A DNA stretch of 36,676 nucleotides. Origin: Candidatus Thorarchaeota archaeon. GTDB lineage: Archaea; Asgardarchaeota; Thorarchaeia; Thorarchaeales; Thorarchaeaceae. Below, one piece after another: positions 26,250 through 35,399 of the stretch (its first letter is position 1; each line of letters begins with the position of its first letter). The position numbers were made by a program, and so were the translations under genes. The stretch is taken from positions 1-36,676 of the forward strand of contig DAOVDG010000006.1 in the NCBI GenBank assembly GCA_030669595.1, in the 5' to 3' direction. The notes beneath the pieces were generated by a model. The model saw only the letters and a program-made list of their open reading frames with translations, made no database searches and had not been told where the DNA came from.

Positions 26250-27101
26250 CTATTCGGCCTCGGCTGCTAGTCCCAACAAATCGCGATCATCAATTATGCC
26301 AATAAGATTGCCTGCGGCTGAAAGCACCGGTGCTTGGTCAATGTCATTTTTCCTTAGTATTCGTACACATTCAGGAATGGTTGTGACTTCAGTTACACTG
26401 ATTATGTTCTTGGTCATGACCTGTTCCACAGGAACATTGGGCAATTTCAAGAGTCTCTTGGTGACAATCAAAAAGTCCTTGGAGGTCCAGCCCCATTCCA
26501 CAGCTTGATCCGTCCCGCTGTAGGTCTTGGATACATTGTCCTCGACTGTGATTTCAGACAGTCGTATGTAGTCGCTGACTGATATCACACCTGCGACTCC
26601 TCCGGCTTCGTTGACTACCACAAGCGCGTGCTTCCCGGCCATCTCCATAATCATGTATGATAGGGGAAGAGGAGTCTGATCCCACACTGCAATGACTTGA
26701 TGGCTAACAAAATTTCCGATGCTCTTGTCGTCATATTCTCCGCTCTCTTCTAGTATTGCACCTAGAATGTCAGATATGGACACAAGCCCCACGAGCTCGT
26801 TCTTATCCACCACAGGTAATCTCCTGTGCTTCTTGTCCCGCATGAGCTTGGCTGCCGTCTTCACATTAGTTCTAGGTGTGACAGTATCTGGGTTTCTTAC
26901 CATGAGCATAGCAAGCTGATTCTCGTCTGCTTTCCGCAAGAGGTCTGTTCTTGTGACTATTCCCACAAGGGTTTTGGTCCCTTTCTTTACGATAGGGAGT
27001 CCGTTGATTTGTTTCTCTGCCATGAGTAGCAGGACATCTTCTCTGGTGCCTGGTACTGATACGAAGACCACGTCTTTCTGCATGCAGTCTGCGACTTTCA
27101 T
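26250..27101 (-). CDS. Protein with four CBS domains
   Basis: Four repeats including INGLPIVKKGTKTLVGIVTRTDLL, HRRLPVVDKNELVGLVSISDIL, GVAGVISVSDYI, DQAPVLSAAGNLIGIIDDRDLL. Confidence 0.9.
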   Translation of the reverse strand: MKVADCMQKDVVFVSVPGTREDVLLLMAEKQINGLPIVKKGTKTLVGIVTRTDLLRKADENQLAMLMVRNPDTVTPRTNVKTAAKLMRDKKHRRLPVVDKNELVGLVSISDILGAILEESGEYDDKSIGNFVSHQVIAVWDQTPLPLSYMIMEMAGKHALVVVNEAGGVAGVISVSDYIRLSEITVEDNVSKTYSGTDQAVEWGWTSKDFLIVTKRLLKLPNVPVEQVMTKNIISVTEVTTIPECVRILRKNDIDQAPVLSAAGNLIGIIDDRDLLGLAAEAE

Positions 27102-27132
27102 TGTCGGAATTACTCCAATACAAGATATAGAG

Positions 27133-27198
27133 TGTCGTTGAACCTGCTAATTCTTGTTGGACAATTGAGATGTCCAGCCTCAACGACAGAACAAGAAT
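27133..27198 (-). promoter_or_regulatory. Candidate structured leader (pseudoknot or mutually exclusive helices) upstream of the CBS gene
   Basis: Minus strand: ATTCTTGTT-c-TGTCGTTGA-ggct-GGACA-tctcaat-TGTCC-AACAAGAAT-tagcaggt-TCAACGACA; two interleaved perfect 9-bp pairings plus a 5-bp hairpin. Confidence 0.65.
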
Positions 27199-27230
27199 GG
27201 GCTCTTTCCTGACCTTTTATGTCTATCTTT

Positions 27231-27240
27231 CATTTTAAAG
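27231..27240 (-). promoter_or_regulatory. Putative TATA box for the CBS gene leader
   Basis: CTTTAAAATG on the minus strand; expected start of transcription roughly 10 nt before the structured element. Confidence 0.35.
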
Positions 27241-27258
27241 TGTTCATCTTTGGACGCA

Positions 27259-27819
27259 TTACCAAGGGTTCTTCTTTAGCCCAAGCAAATAGCTGCATGC
27301 ATTGCTCACCCAGTGAATGACGAGGGTCACGAGAATAAGAATTGCGGGATATACAGGATTTGGCTGTAGGAATGGAGCAGCAAGAATCAACGCCATTAGT
27401 ACAAATCCGAGCTGATCAAGCATAGGCGATGGCGCACCACTACGGAGATTGACTCGCCTTTTTAGAAACGAACCAACCAAATCACCCAGCAGAGCGCCAA
27501 TCGACAGTATCAGGGCGATTGAAACGCCTGAGAAGAGAATGGCTTCCATGCCTTGTGACACCGTAAGATACTGCACCATATGCAATCTAACATGTGGGGC
27601 AGCGATTGACTGTGCAACTCCGGTAGAAAAACCAAAAACAATCCCTGAAATGAACCCTCTGATAGTCTTGCCATCCCCGAGAATCCTGTTGCCATCCCTG
27701 AGCAGTAGCCCAGCGTCCATTGGCCTTCCTCCACCAAAGATAACTGGAGTGGCATTGGAAACCCACGCTGGCAAGCCCAACCATAGGGCGAGTCCAACTA
27801 GGGCTAGTTCCTCGTACAT
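27259..27819 (-). CDS. carS: CDP-archaeol synthase
   Basis: NATPVIFGGGRPMDAGLLLRDGNRILGDGKTIRGFISG; multi-TM. Confidence 0.92.
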   Translation of the reverse strand: MYEELALVGLALWLGLPAWVSNATPVIFGGGRPMDAGLLLRDGNRILGDGKTIRGFISGIVFGFSTGVAQSIAAPHVRLHMVQYLTVSQGMEAILFSGVSIALILSIGALLGDLVGSFLKRRVNLRSGAPSPMLDQLGFVLMALILAAPFLQPNPVYPAILILVTLVIHWVSNACSYLLGLKKNPW

Positions 27820-28565
27820 CAGTGTTGCTCCTGTGTCAGATTCTCTTCTGGCTCCATTTCACTGTTTTCTTCTGTGCTGCATTCTGTGGTGAATCCTTTC
27901 ATAGCAAGATACATCACGCTCCTCGAGGGTTCACCTTCAGGTACCAGCCTCTCCACGATTCTTTCTGCTCTGCCATGCCCAACTCGCAATCGTATGGAAT
28001 AGTCCTCATAAAACTCCATGATGTTTCGGGCGACGGGTTCGAATCCTTGTGATTCATCCATTCGTCCCCTCACTTGATTCAATACCATCACGGCCATGTT
28101 TCGTTCTTTGGCAAGTCCCTTCAGGATTCCCATCTGTGTATTCAGTTCTCGATGTGCGGCGTAGTTAATCTTCTTGTCTTCAAGGGCGGCTCTGTACAAT
28201 CTTGTGAGAGTATCGACAACAACTAGTCTTGTTCCCTCTCGCGAATAGAGATCGAGGTCATCAATGACTGTCCCCTGTTCGCTGAAGCTCTTAGGCGAGA
28301 GAATGGTCACTAGGCTCTCTATCTCGTCAAGTTTCCTATTTGTAATCTGCTCAAGCCTTTCGATTGGTGATGCCCCGTCAGAAACCACGTAGACTGTTCC
28401 AACATCCAAACGACAAGCAGCGCTAACAAAATGGAGTGCCAAGGTTGTCTTACCAGATGCCGCTTCACCAAAGGCATGAGTCAAGTATCCAGTGTGTAAA
28501 CCTCCATTAAGGATGAGGTCCAATGAGGAAACCCCTGTTGGAATGATCAAGGCGGATTTCACCAT
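27819..28565 (-). CDS. radB: DNA repair/recombination protein RadB
   Basis: IPTGVSSLDLILNGGLHTGYLTHAFGEAASGKTTLALHF; RecA-fold core without the RadA N-terminal domain. Start trimmed from 28646. Confidence 0.88.
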   Translation of the reverse strand: MVKSALIIPTGVSSLDLILNGGLHTGYLTHAFGEAASGKTTLALHFVSAACRLDVGTVYVVSDGASPIERLEQITNRKLDEIESLVTILSPKSFSEQGTVIDDLDLYSREGTRLVVVDTLTRLYRAALEDKKINYAAHRELNTQMGILKGLAKERNMAVMVLNQVRGRMDESQGFEPVARNIMEFYEDYSIRLRVGHGRAERIVERLVPEGEPSRSVMYLAMKGFTTECSTEENSEMEPEENLTQEQH

Positions 28566-28615
28566 CCGTACAATCCATCTAAGGAGTCTTAAGGATACCC
28601 CAGTACGCACATGTA

Positions 28616-29377
28616 ATGCCTCGCAGTGAAGTCGCAGTAGCAACAAGAAACCCCAAAACGCTCTATCTCGTTATGGAGGTTCTCAAGGGCCTAAATTTGG
28701 ATTTCGTGGTCTGTGAGCCTAGTGGTGCAGAGTGTCAGATTGCTAAGGTCATCATAACCACAAGTGACGAGGCAAAAAATCTAGACCCTGAACGAGTAGT
28801 CATTGTAGAAGATGATCTTAATGAAGACTCCATGGTGATTGCTCTGATGCTTCACCTTCTAGACATAAGAAAACCTACAAGCATTGTTGTTGGGGTTGAT
28901 CCCGGACTGCGATTCGGGTTGGCACTGGTCATAGATGGCAACGTGGTTCGGACCAAGATGTCCTCCTCACCAGCCAAGGCTGCCCGTTTCACCTTGCACT
29001 GGCTGGCAGCATTCAACGACAGTTTCTCTCAGGAGCCCGTGATACGAGTTGGTACTGGATCTAGCATGTTTGCAGCGTTCTTTCTCCGAGAAATCACTCC
29101 GCATGTAGACCGCACTTCACTGGAGCTGGTTAATGAAGAGAATACCACAAAGGTTGGCGAATCGGACAAGTCATCTGCCATTCTGATTGCAATGCGTAGA
29201 GGCCGGCCGTTGAAAGAATCGGATGACATCTTTGAAATCCGGGAAAGCCATGTGCAATCTCTGAAACATTTGGTTCTTGATATCACCAATGGCACCAAAC
29301 ATATTTCCACAGCTGAGGCACAAGCGGTGCTGCTGGGCGACAAATCATTTGAATGGTTACTGGACACCACTGGCTAA
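28616..29377 (+). CDS. Predicted RuvC/RNase H-fold protein
   Basis: IVVGVDPGLRFGLALVIDGNVV acidic strand and later NEENTTKVGESDKSSAILIAMRRG; archaeal predicted nuclease type. Confidence 0.55.
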   Translation: MPRSEVAVATRNPKTLYLVMEVLKGLNLDFVVCEPSGAECQIAKVIITTSDEAKNLDPERVVIVEDDLNEDSMVIALMLHLLDIRKPTSIVVGVDPGLRFGLALVIDGNVVRTKMSSSPAKAARFTLHWLAAFNDSFSQEPVIRVGTGSSMFAAFFLREITPHVDRTSLELVNEENTTKVGESDKSSAILIAMRRGRPLKESDDIFEIRESHVQSLKHLVLDITNGTKHISTAEAQAVLLGDKSFEWLLDTTG

Positions 29378-31302
29378 TCGCTGAAGAAGGCTTCCACCTG
29401 TTGAGCCACCATGTCTGGGCTGTCAGGCATCACTTGTGTGACCTCATCTAACCATTTGGGCATAAATCGTCTGAGGTAACTTGCTGCAAATCGTTGATCC
29501 AAAAGAATAATGACTCCGCGATCTTCGAGTCGCCGAACTGGTCGGCCGGCCGCCTGAACCGCTCGAGTCATTGATGGCAAAACGTAGGCATAGTCCCTTC
29601 CTCTGCGATTAAAGCGCTTATCGAAGTATTGAATCAGTGCATCCGTTCGAGGGGTTGGTCTGGCATAAGGCACCCCCACAACGATGACACTCTCCATTGT
29701 GGAACTCGGGAAGTCACCTCCCTCGGAGTTACGCCCTCCTTGCACTCCCAATAGGACGGCACCTCCCATATCCCCTCTTGCTTTGAATTCCTCTATCATG
29801 GTGTCGTTGTCACTGGTCTTCATTCCCTGCTTCTCTAAGTAGAGATTCTTTCTCAATCTCTTCTCCAAGCCTGCTCTGAGCAAGGCGCCCCCCACAGCAT
29901 AGCTTGTGGTGAAAATACCAGTGTTACTTGGCGTAGCGTGAGCAACAGCAACACAGTGGTCAACCATGCGACTGAATAGCGCATCAGACCGTGTCTTGTA
30001 GGAAGTACCCACACCCTCAACAATCATCGCCAACCTGTTTCGTTTAGCGAACGGGTTATGGAATGTCAATTTAGCAGTTTCAGGACCAAACCCTATCATC
30101 TCAGAAAAGGCATCGAGGGGGGAGAGAGTCCCGGAGATGGCAACTGAACTGCGCACCATTCCGAGTATTGGATTCGTAATTACGGTTGGGTCAAGTGCCA
30201 CAAGATCAAGCGAAACTCTCCTACTCTCTCTAATAGTCCGAACCGACGCAATCATGAACGTGTAGTCTTCTCGTTTGGAATATCCAACCCACTTCAGCAT
30301 GAAGTCAGCAACTCTGTGAATTGTGGACCTAGGGAATTTGCCAGCCTTCAGAAGACCACGTCGTATACTTGCTCCTATGTCTTTCATGTGCGACAAAATT
30401 TCGTCTTCCGGTTCCATTCCGGCCTCCATAATCGCAATCTCAAAGATGACTTCCGGATCCACCATCTTCTCATCATCTTCTTTCATCTCTGTTGAATGCT
30501 CTAGGATGACTTTTGCAAGCTCTCTGCAGAAGTCCTTGGAAATAGTATCGTGGTAAGTTGTCGCCTCACGAATGGCCTGTCTTATCGTTCCCACGGGTAG
30601 CGAGTCGCTAGCGGAATCTAGGGCTGTAGACGGTATATTGTGCGCTTCATCTTGAATCAAAACGACCTTTCCAAGAGGTATTTCAAGTTCGGGCACGAAC
30701 GCTTCCATAACAAAAGGATCAAACACGTAGAGGTAGGAGAGAGCTATAACATCAACGACTTTGGCGAGCTTCTTGGCCAGTTCATATGGACAGAAAGTAC
30801 GCTTCTTGGCGATTCTGACTATGTCCGGCGCCGTGAGTACTCCTGAGGGCATGATGTCAAGAACACTCGCAGAATCCACTGCTTTCTTTGTTCTCTCGTA
30901 GTATGCGCACTTTCCTGTTGCCTTCAACTGTCCACATACCTCACTGATGGGCGCAAAAAAGCCAGCATTCTCAAGAACGAAAGGATTGAGACACATATGG
31001 CGTCTTCCTCTGAAAGAAACTCCAGTTACACATTGTTTCTTTGATATCGCGTCAAGCTCTTCCATGACACGATCTAGCTGTCTATGCGTCCGTGCGCAAT
31101 AGAGCACTTTGCCATTGTTTTCCAAAACCCATGGTAGAACTCCACATAATGTCACGCAAGTCTTTCCAAATCCATTTGGCGCCTCACACACAATATCATG
31201 TCCGCTTCTGACCTTGTCGCTAATCTGATTCATCATTTCCTCTTGGCCGTTACGAGGCTCATCATATGGAAAGAAATCCATTGGAGCGGGTTGTTCAGTC
31301 AT
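29374..31302 (-). CDS. xpd: XPD/Rad3-type superfamily 2 helicase
   Basis: APNGFGKT Walker A, QDEAHN, four candidate Fe-S cysteines (HMCLN, EVCGQL, GKCAYY, TFCPYEL), AGRPVRRLEDRG. Confidence 0.9.
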   Translation of the reverse strand: MTEQPAPMDFFPYDEPRNGQEEMMNQISDKVRSGHDIVCEAPNGFGKTCVTLCGVLPWVLENNGKVLYCARTHRQLDRVMEELDAISKKQCVTGVSFRGRRHMCLNPFVLENAGFFAPISEVCGQLKATGKCAYYERTKKAVDSASVLDIMPSGVLTAPDIVRIAKKRTFCPYELAKKLAKVVDVIALSYLYVFDPFVMEAFVPELEIPLGKVVLIQDEAHNIPSTALDSASDSLPVGTIRQAIREATTYHDTISKDFCRELAKVILEHSTEMKEDDEKMVDPEVIFEIAIMEAGMEPEDEILSHMKDIGASIRRGLLKAGKFPRSTIHRVADFMLKWVGYSKREDYTFMIASVRTIRESRRVSLDLVALDPTVITNPILGMVRSSVAISGTLSPLDAFSEMIGFGPETAKLTFHNPFAKRNRLAMIVEGVGTSYKTRSDALFSRMVDHCVAVAHATPSNTGIFTTSYAVGGALLRAGLEKRLRKNLYLEKQGMKTSDNDTMIEEFKARGDMGGAVLLGVQGGRNSEGGDFPSSTMESVIVVGVPYARPTPRTDALIQYFDKRFNRRGRDYAYVLPSMTRAVQAAGRPVRRLEDRGVIILLDQRFAASYLRRFMPKWLDEVTQVMPDSPDMVAQQVEAFFSD

Positions 31303-31417
31303 GAAGATTCCACCGAAATCAACAGTGCTACTATTGATAACGATGTTGCTTGGCTTGCATGAATTCGCCGCCCATCGTACCTGTTTATTACTTCATTGAG
31401 CGTTACAGCATCCGGCG

Positions 31418-31768
31418 ATGGAAATGAGTCTGGATGACATCAGGGAATTCGAATCCGAATTTTCACAGGGCAAGCTCAGGGGTAGAGTGATTGACCTTGA
31501 GAATGGCATACTGCTTCTCTTGTCTGACTCAGAAAGGTTCCGAATCTCTCTCTCAGCTGTGGCAATTCCGCCGTCTCATGGACGTAGAGAACCCGTTTCC
31601 ACTGGCTTTCTCTCGACGGGTCTAGATGCAACGCTTGTACGCACTATAGCTGAAAGAGTTGCAGCATGGACTAATCGGACCTGCATGCTAGTCATCGCGG
31701 TGAATGGTCTGAATAGGGAACTGATGATGGAAATCATTGCAGTTTTGAAGAACTACCTTGTGGCATAA
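31418..31768 (+). CDS. Possible PAC3/PAC4-like proteasome assembly chaperone
   Basis: PVSTGFLSTGLDATLVRTIAERVAAWTNRTCMLVIAVNGLNRELMMEIIAVLKNYL resembles the human PSMG3 C-terminal half from memory. Confidence 0.45.
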   Translation: MEMSLDDIREFESEFSQGKLRGRVIDLENGILLLLSDSERFRISLSAVAIPPSHGRREPVSTGFLSTGLDATLVRTIAERVAAWTNRTCMLVIAVNGLNRELMMEIIAVLKNYLVA

Positions 31769-31967
31769 GATGTTCAGCAATCTCGCGTACCCACATACCC
31801 GTTTCATCTAGTTCGTGCACGCGATTCAGGTACTCTTGCCAGTCTATCTCAAGTGCGCGCTTCCAATCACCGAACGTAACCCGCAGGTTATCAAGCGCGT
31901 GTCTGTGGTAAATACAGAACTCTGAATCCTCTGCAACTTCACGACCGCATACCGAACACACATTCAC
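31734..31967 (-). CDS. Small zinc-binding protein
   Basis: CSVCGREVAEDSEFCIYH (CxxC...CxxH); 4-nt overlap with topoisomerase stop/start. Confidence 0.7.
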   Translation of the reverse strand: MNVCSVCGREVAEDSEFCIYHRHALDNLRVTFGDWKRALEIDWQEYLNRVHELDETGMWVREIAEHLMPQGSSSKLQ

Positions 31968-34081
31968 TTGCTCTTTCCTCCCATTTTGCGCTTAACGTGG
32001 CTCTTTCTACGTTTCTCAAGCTCCTCAAGGTCATCCCGGCGGCCAGGACACTCCGCCCAGTTGATGCAGGTTTCCCACGCCTTTCTTCTAGAAGTGATTT
32101 TGATCATCTGATATCCGCAATGAGGACACATCTTGTCTAGTGGAGATATCTCACCGCTTTGGGGCAGTGGGTACGTCTGTTCACATCTCCCCTCCTTATA
32201 GTTCGAGCAGCCTAGAAACCGCTTTCCCGTCTTTGATGAAGATATTATGTTCAGCGTTCCCACATTACAAGTTGGGCATGGTCCAATCTCTTGTTTTTCC
32301 GTCCAGTATCTTTGAAGCCCTCTAACCAAGGTGTTCCCTATTGCCGCTTCCATCACCCTGAACCTCTCCAAAATTCCGAGAAGTTCTGTCTTGGCATCCA
32401 CCAATACTTGCTCTCTATCAGTATTCCCATCTTGGATACCTTCCATCTGTTTCTCAAGATGTCGAGTCAACTCAGCAGACAACACCTCGGGTACATACCG
32501 TTCCAAGGTTTCGAACAGCGCATAGCCCAAAGTCGATAGTTCGAATCTGTCATTCAAGACATATCCTCTTGACCTGACAGAATCAGCAATTCTTGAACGA
32601 GTTGCCTTTGTACCCAAGTTTTCTCTCTCAAGGGCTTTGAGCAGGCTGGAGGGGTTGTAACGCGGAACCGGGGAGGTCTGTTTGTCAGTTACATGTACTG
32701 AGGTGAGTTTTATCGAATCTCCTCTCTCTATCGGTGGAAATTCCTTCTCATTTGTAGTTGCATATGGCTGGTAGAACGCCATCCAACCCTGCTTCAGCAC
32801 TCTGAGCCCTCGAACATGGAATAGATGGTTGTTGCACCTGACGTCAGCCCTGCGGCTCTCCTTGACAGATGGCTCTCCAAAGAGCGCAATGAATCGCCGA
32901 ACGATTAGGTCGAAAACTTTCCTCTCGCTGGGAGTGAGTCGACGAGGGGGTTTAACTCCTGTAGGATGTATCGCTGGATGTGCTGGGTCATTCTTCTTAC
33001 CTTGAACAGGTGTGAGCATTCCGCCATCAAGCACACGTTTGGCTAGAGACCCATATCGCTTGAGTCCGCTGAGTCCATGGAGTATATCCTTCACATCAAT
33101 ACTCACTGGTATCTTCTGACTACTGGTTCTTGGGTACGAAATTAAAGCATCCAAGTAGAGCTTCTGTGCAAGAACAAGCGTTCTACTAGGCTTGAACCCG
33201 AAGTGTCTGTACGACTCTGCTTGGAGACCGCTTAGATTGAACGGAACAGGCGGTCTCTGCGTGCTCTTCTTCTTCCCGATTGAATTGACCTGTGCTTGTT
33301 TCCCCTGAAGTTCACTACCAATTGCATCTGCCTCTTTTTTTATGTCGATTCGTTTCCTAGAGTACTCCAGTTCGATTTTGACTCCGTCGTGGTCACCCAT
33401 GGCCTTTATGGCCCAGAATGGGATCGGCACGAAGAGGTTGATATCCTGCTCTCTTTTCGCCACAAATGCAAGTGCGGGACCCTGAACTCTACCAGTTGAT
33501 ACTATCTTGAACCAGCCTGCAGTGCTCTTGATTGCAAGAGTCAGGGCACGTGTGAGGTTTATTCCATAGAGCCAATCGATCTCATGCCGCACCTGACCCG
33601 CCTCTATTATGGGGAACTCCAACGTTGGTGACATGTTCTCATAGGCATTTTCAAGGTCCTTGGCTGTCAGCGACGAGAAGATCATTCTCTTTGCATTTGC
33701 AGGGTCTGTTCCACACGCATACTTCACAGTCAGATAGCCAATCAAGCTCCCCTCAATGTCGTAATCAGTAGCTACCACAAATTCATCTGCTTCTTTCGCA
33801 AGCCTTTTGATCAGTCGGATGATTGGCTTGATTACAGTCGCTTTCTTGACGATCTCATATTTCGGAACCCACTCTGTTTCGAGTCTAGGATATGTCCACC
33901 CTTTCTCTGTTTGACGGAGATCATACAGGTGCCCTAACGCGTAGGCTACAACGAGGGTGTCCTTACCTCTCTTGAACTCGTAGTATGAAACTCGCCCCTT
34001 CTTGACTTCACTCAAAGGTTCCTGTTGACTCAACGCTTCAGCGATTCGTTTCGCGGCGGTGGGTTTTTCAGAGATAATCAA
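31964..34081 (-). CDS. topA: DNA topoisomerase I (type IA)
   Basis: MIISEKPTAAKRIAEALS, ATDYDIEGSLIGYL, LISYPRTSSQKIP, C-terminal Cys clusters. Confidence 0.94.
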   Translation of the reverse strand: MIISEKPTAAKRIAEALSQQEPLSEVKKGRVSYYEFKRGKDTLVVAYALGHLYDLRQTEKGWTYPRLETEWVPKYEIVKKATVIKPIIRLIKRLAKEADEFVVATDYDIEGSLIGYLTVKYACGTDPANAKRMIFSSLTAKDLENAYENMSPTLEFPIIEAGQVRHEIDWLYGINLTRALTLAIKSTAGWFKIVSTGRVQGPALAFVAKREQDINLFVPIPFWAIKAMGDHDGVKIELEYSRKRIDIKKEADAIGSELQGKQAQVNSIGKKKSTQRPPVPFNLSGLQAESYRHFGFKPSRTLVLAQKLYLDALISYPRTSSQKIPVSIDVKDILHGLSGLKRYGSLAKRVLDGGMLTPVQGKKNDPAHPAIHPTGVKPPRRLTPSERKVFDLIVRRFIALFGEPSVKESRRADVRCNNHLFHVRGLRVLKQGWMAFYQPYATTNEKEFPPIERGDSIKLTSVHVTDKQTSPVPRYNPSSLLKALERENLGTKATRSRIADSVRSRGYVLNDRFELSTLGYALFETLERYVPEVLSAELTRHLEKQMEGIQDGNTDREQVLVDAKTELLGILERFRVMEAAIGNTLVRGLQRYWTEKQEIGPCPTCNVGTLNIISSSKTGKRFLGCSNYKEGRCEQTYPLPQSGEISPLDKMCPHCGYQMIKITSRRKAWETCINWAECPGRRDDLEELEKRRKSHVKRKMGGKSK

Positions 34082-34223
34082 GACTCTTGACAGTTTGGCT
34101 CGCCTCTCTCAGATCTGGTGGAATAAACCAGTCCAATCTAGTGATGCCTAGGCTAGTACAAATGTGCATTTCACGATAGTCTTAAAAGCAGACCGCCAAA
34201 CGGCACCGTTCGAGGTCGAACAG

Positions 34224-34688
34224 ATGAAACCATGGTGGCCGCGATTCATTGTCAAACCCCGCGTGCGACTTGTTAGGCCGCGTTTCGGAATGCCCGCACG
34301 GCCTCCGGATATTCTCGTATTTGGTGTGTTTTTCTTTGCTATACTGTTCGTTCTCGGCGGAAACATCTACACACTGGTGAAATCCCCCCCTGCCATAGCA
34401 ACTGGGCCAAACAATGAACCCATCATAGTCTACCCCGCCCTCGACGTCCAGCTGGGGCTGGAGGGCATGGTAGCTTCAGTCATCATAATGATTGGCGTCA
34501 TTGGTCTGGGGCTAATCTATTACAGTTCTAGATACGTTTTTCAACCGGGTTACGCAATGCGGCTCATGGCTCTTGGGATGATTATGGCTGGAGGAGCTTT
34601 CCTTATGGTTACCTATCTTATGATGCTGAAATCTCCACCTAGGCAAAGGATCATTCCGATGCTCGAGATGGTCCAAGCTTTAACTTAG
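34224..34688 (+). CDS. Three-TM protein resembling oligosaccharyltransferase subunit OST3/OST6/OSTC
   Basis: MPARPPDILVFGVFFFAILFVLGGNIYTLVKSPPAI...LEGMVASVIIMIGVIGLGLIYYSSR...FLMVTYLMMLKSP aligns by eye with human OSTC. Start trimmed from 34164; TATA-like ttaaaag lies at 34181-34187. Confidence 0.65.
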   Translation: MKPWWPRFIVKPRVRLVRPRFGMPARPPDILVFGVFFFAILFVLGGNIYTLVKSPPAIATGPNNEPIIVYPALDVQLGLEGMVASVIIMIGVIGLGLIYYSSRYVFQPGYAMRLMALGMIMAGGAFLMVTYLMMLKSPPRQRIIPMLEMVQALT

Positions 34689-35393
34689 CACGTGGTATTC
34701 TATCCTGCTGCTCGACATCAGATGCGTCAAGAGCTCTTCTGCAATTTGAAGCTTAATCCTTTTCCGCCTGCTGGCAGGGAAATTCCTTTCGTGATTGGGT
34801 TTTGACCACTTGCCCACAGTTGTCCCGAAATCCATTCCTGCAAGCACTACGCGTCTTGGTGCATTCTGGGCAATGATATGACAGGCTCTATCTCCGTCAG
34901 TGAAGCCACCCCAGAGGAATACATTATCTGTGGGTTCGACCTGGGTGCTTCCCAGTATTTTCCCCAAACTGGGAACGGACTCTCTCACTGTTTCCATGTT
35001 GTCACCATGAGCATGAACAATGGCTAGGGTGCCATGCTCCACTGCTTCCCTAATATGTTCCATTCGCCCATCAAGGTCAGTTACAATAATGTCACAGTTT
35101 AATCCGAAATTCACAAACGCTGATATCGCTCCATCCGCAGCAACGTACACGGCATTGTCAAATTCCTTTGTTTCAGTCACAATTTCAAGATGACGCTCTA
35201 GAGATGGGCCAGCTCCGCATGCTATTATTGTGCATCCAGCAATAATCTCCTTCAGGTCACGAAGTAGTGGTTCAGGATCTATATCCTCAAGCAAGTCTGC
35301 AAGCAGGGCTGTAGCCATGCAGTCTGCTTGAACATCGAGCCCAAGTCTATCAACGATATCCAGATAGAACGGCTTCCACTCTTCCCATCGCAT
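34680..35393 (-). CDS. mptE: 6-hydroxymethylpterin diphosphokinase MptE-like (DUF115)
   Basis: CTIIACGAGPSLERHLE, VAADGAISAFVNFGLNCDIIVTDLDG, VLAGMDFGTTVGKWSKP. Confidence 0.88.
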   Translation of the reverse strand: MRWEEWKPFYLDIVDRLGLDVQADCMATALLADLLEDIDPEPLLRDLKEIIAGCTIIACGAGPSLERHLEIVTETKEFDNAVYVAADGAISAFVNFGLNCDIIVTDLDGRMEHIREAVEHGTLAIVHAHGDNMETVRESVPSLGKILGSTQVEPTDNVFLWGGFTDGDRACHIIAQNAPRRVVLAGMDFGTTVGKWSKPNHERNFPASRRKRIKLQIAEELLTHLMSSSRIEYHVLS

Positions 35394-35399
35394 GTGAAA

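Noticed and set aside
28030-28055. tRNA-like GGGTTCGAATCC on the plus strand
   Set aside because: It is the antisense of RadB codons (QGFEPVARN) with no surrounding cloverleaf.
34115-34131. CTGGT-ggaataa-ACCAG hairpin between topA and the OST-like gene
   Set aside because: Only 5 bp; expected by chance at this scale without further support.
34148-34366. 72-aa minus-strand ORF
   Set aside because: Antisense to the OST-like gene and its promoter.
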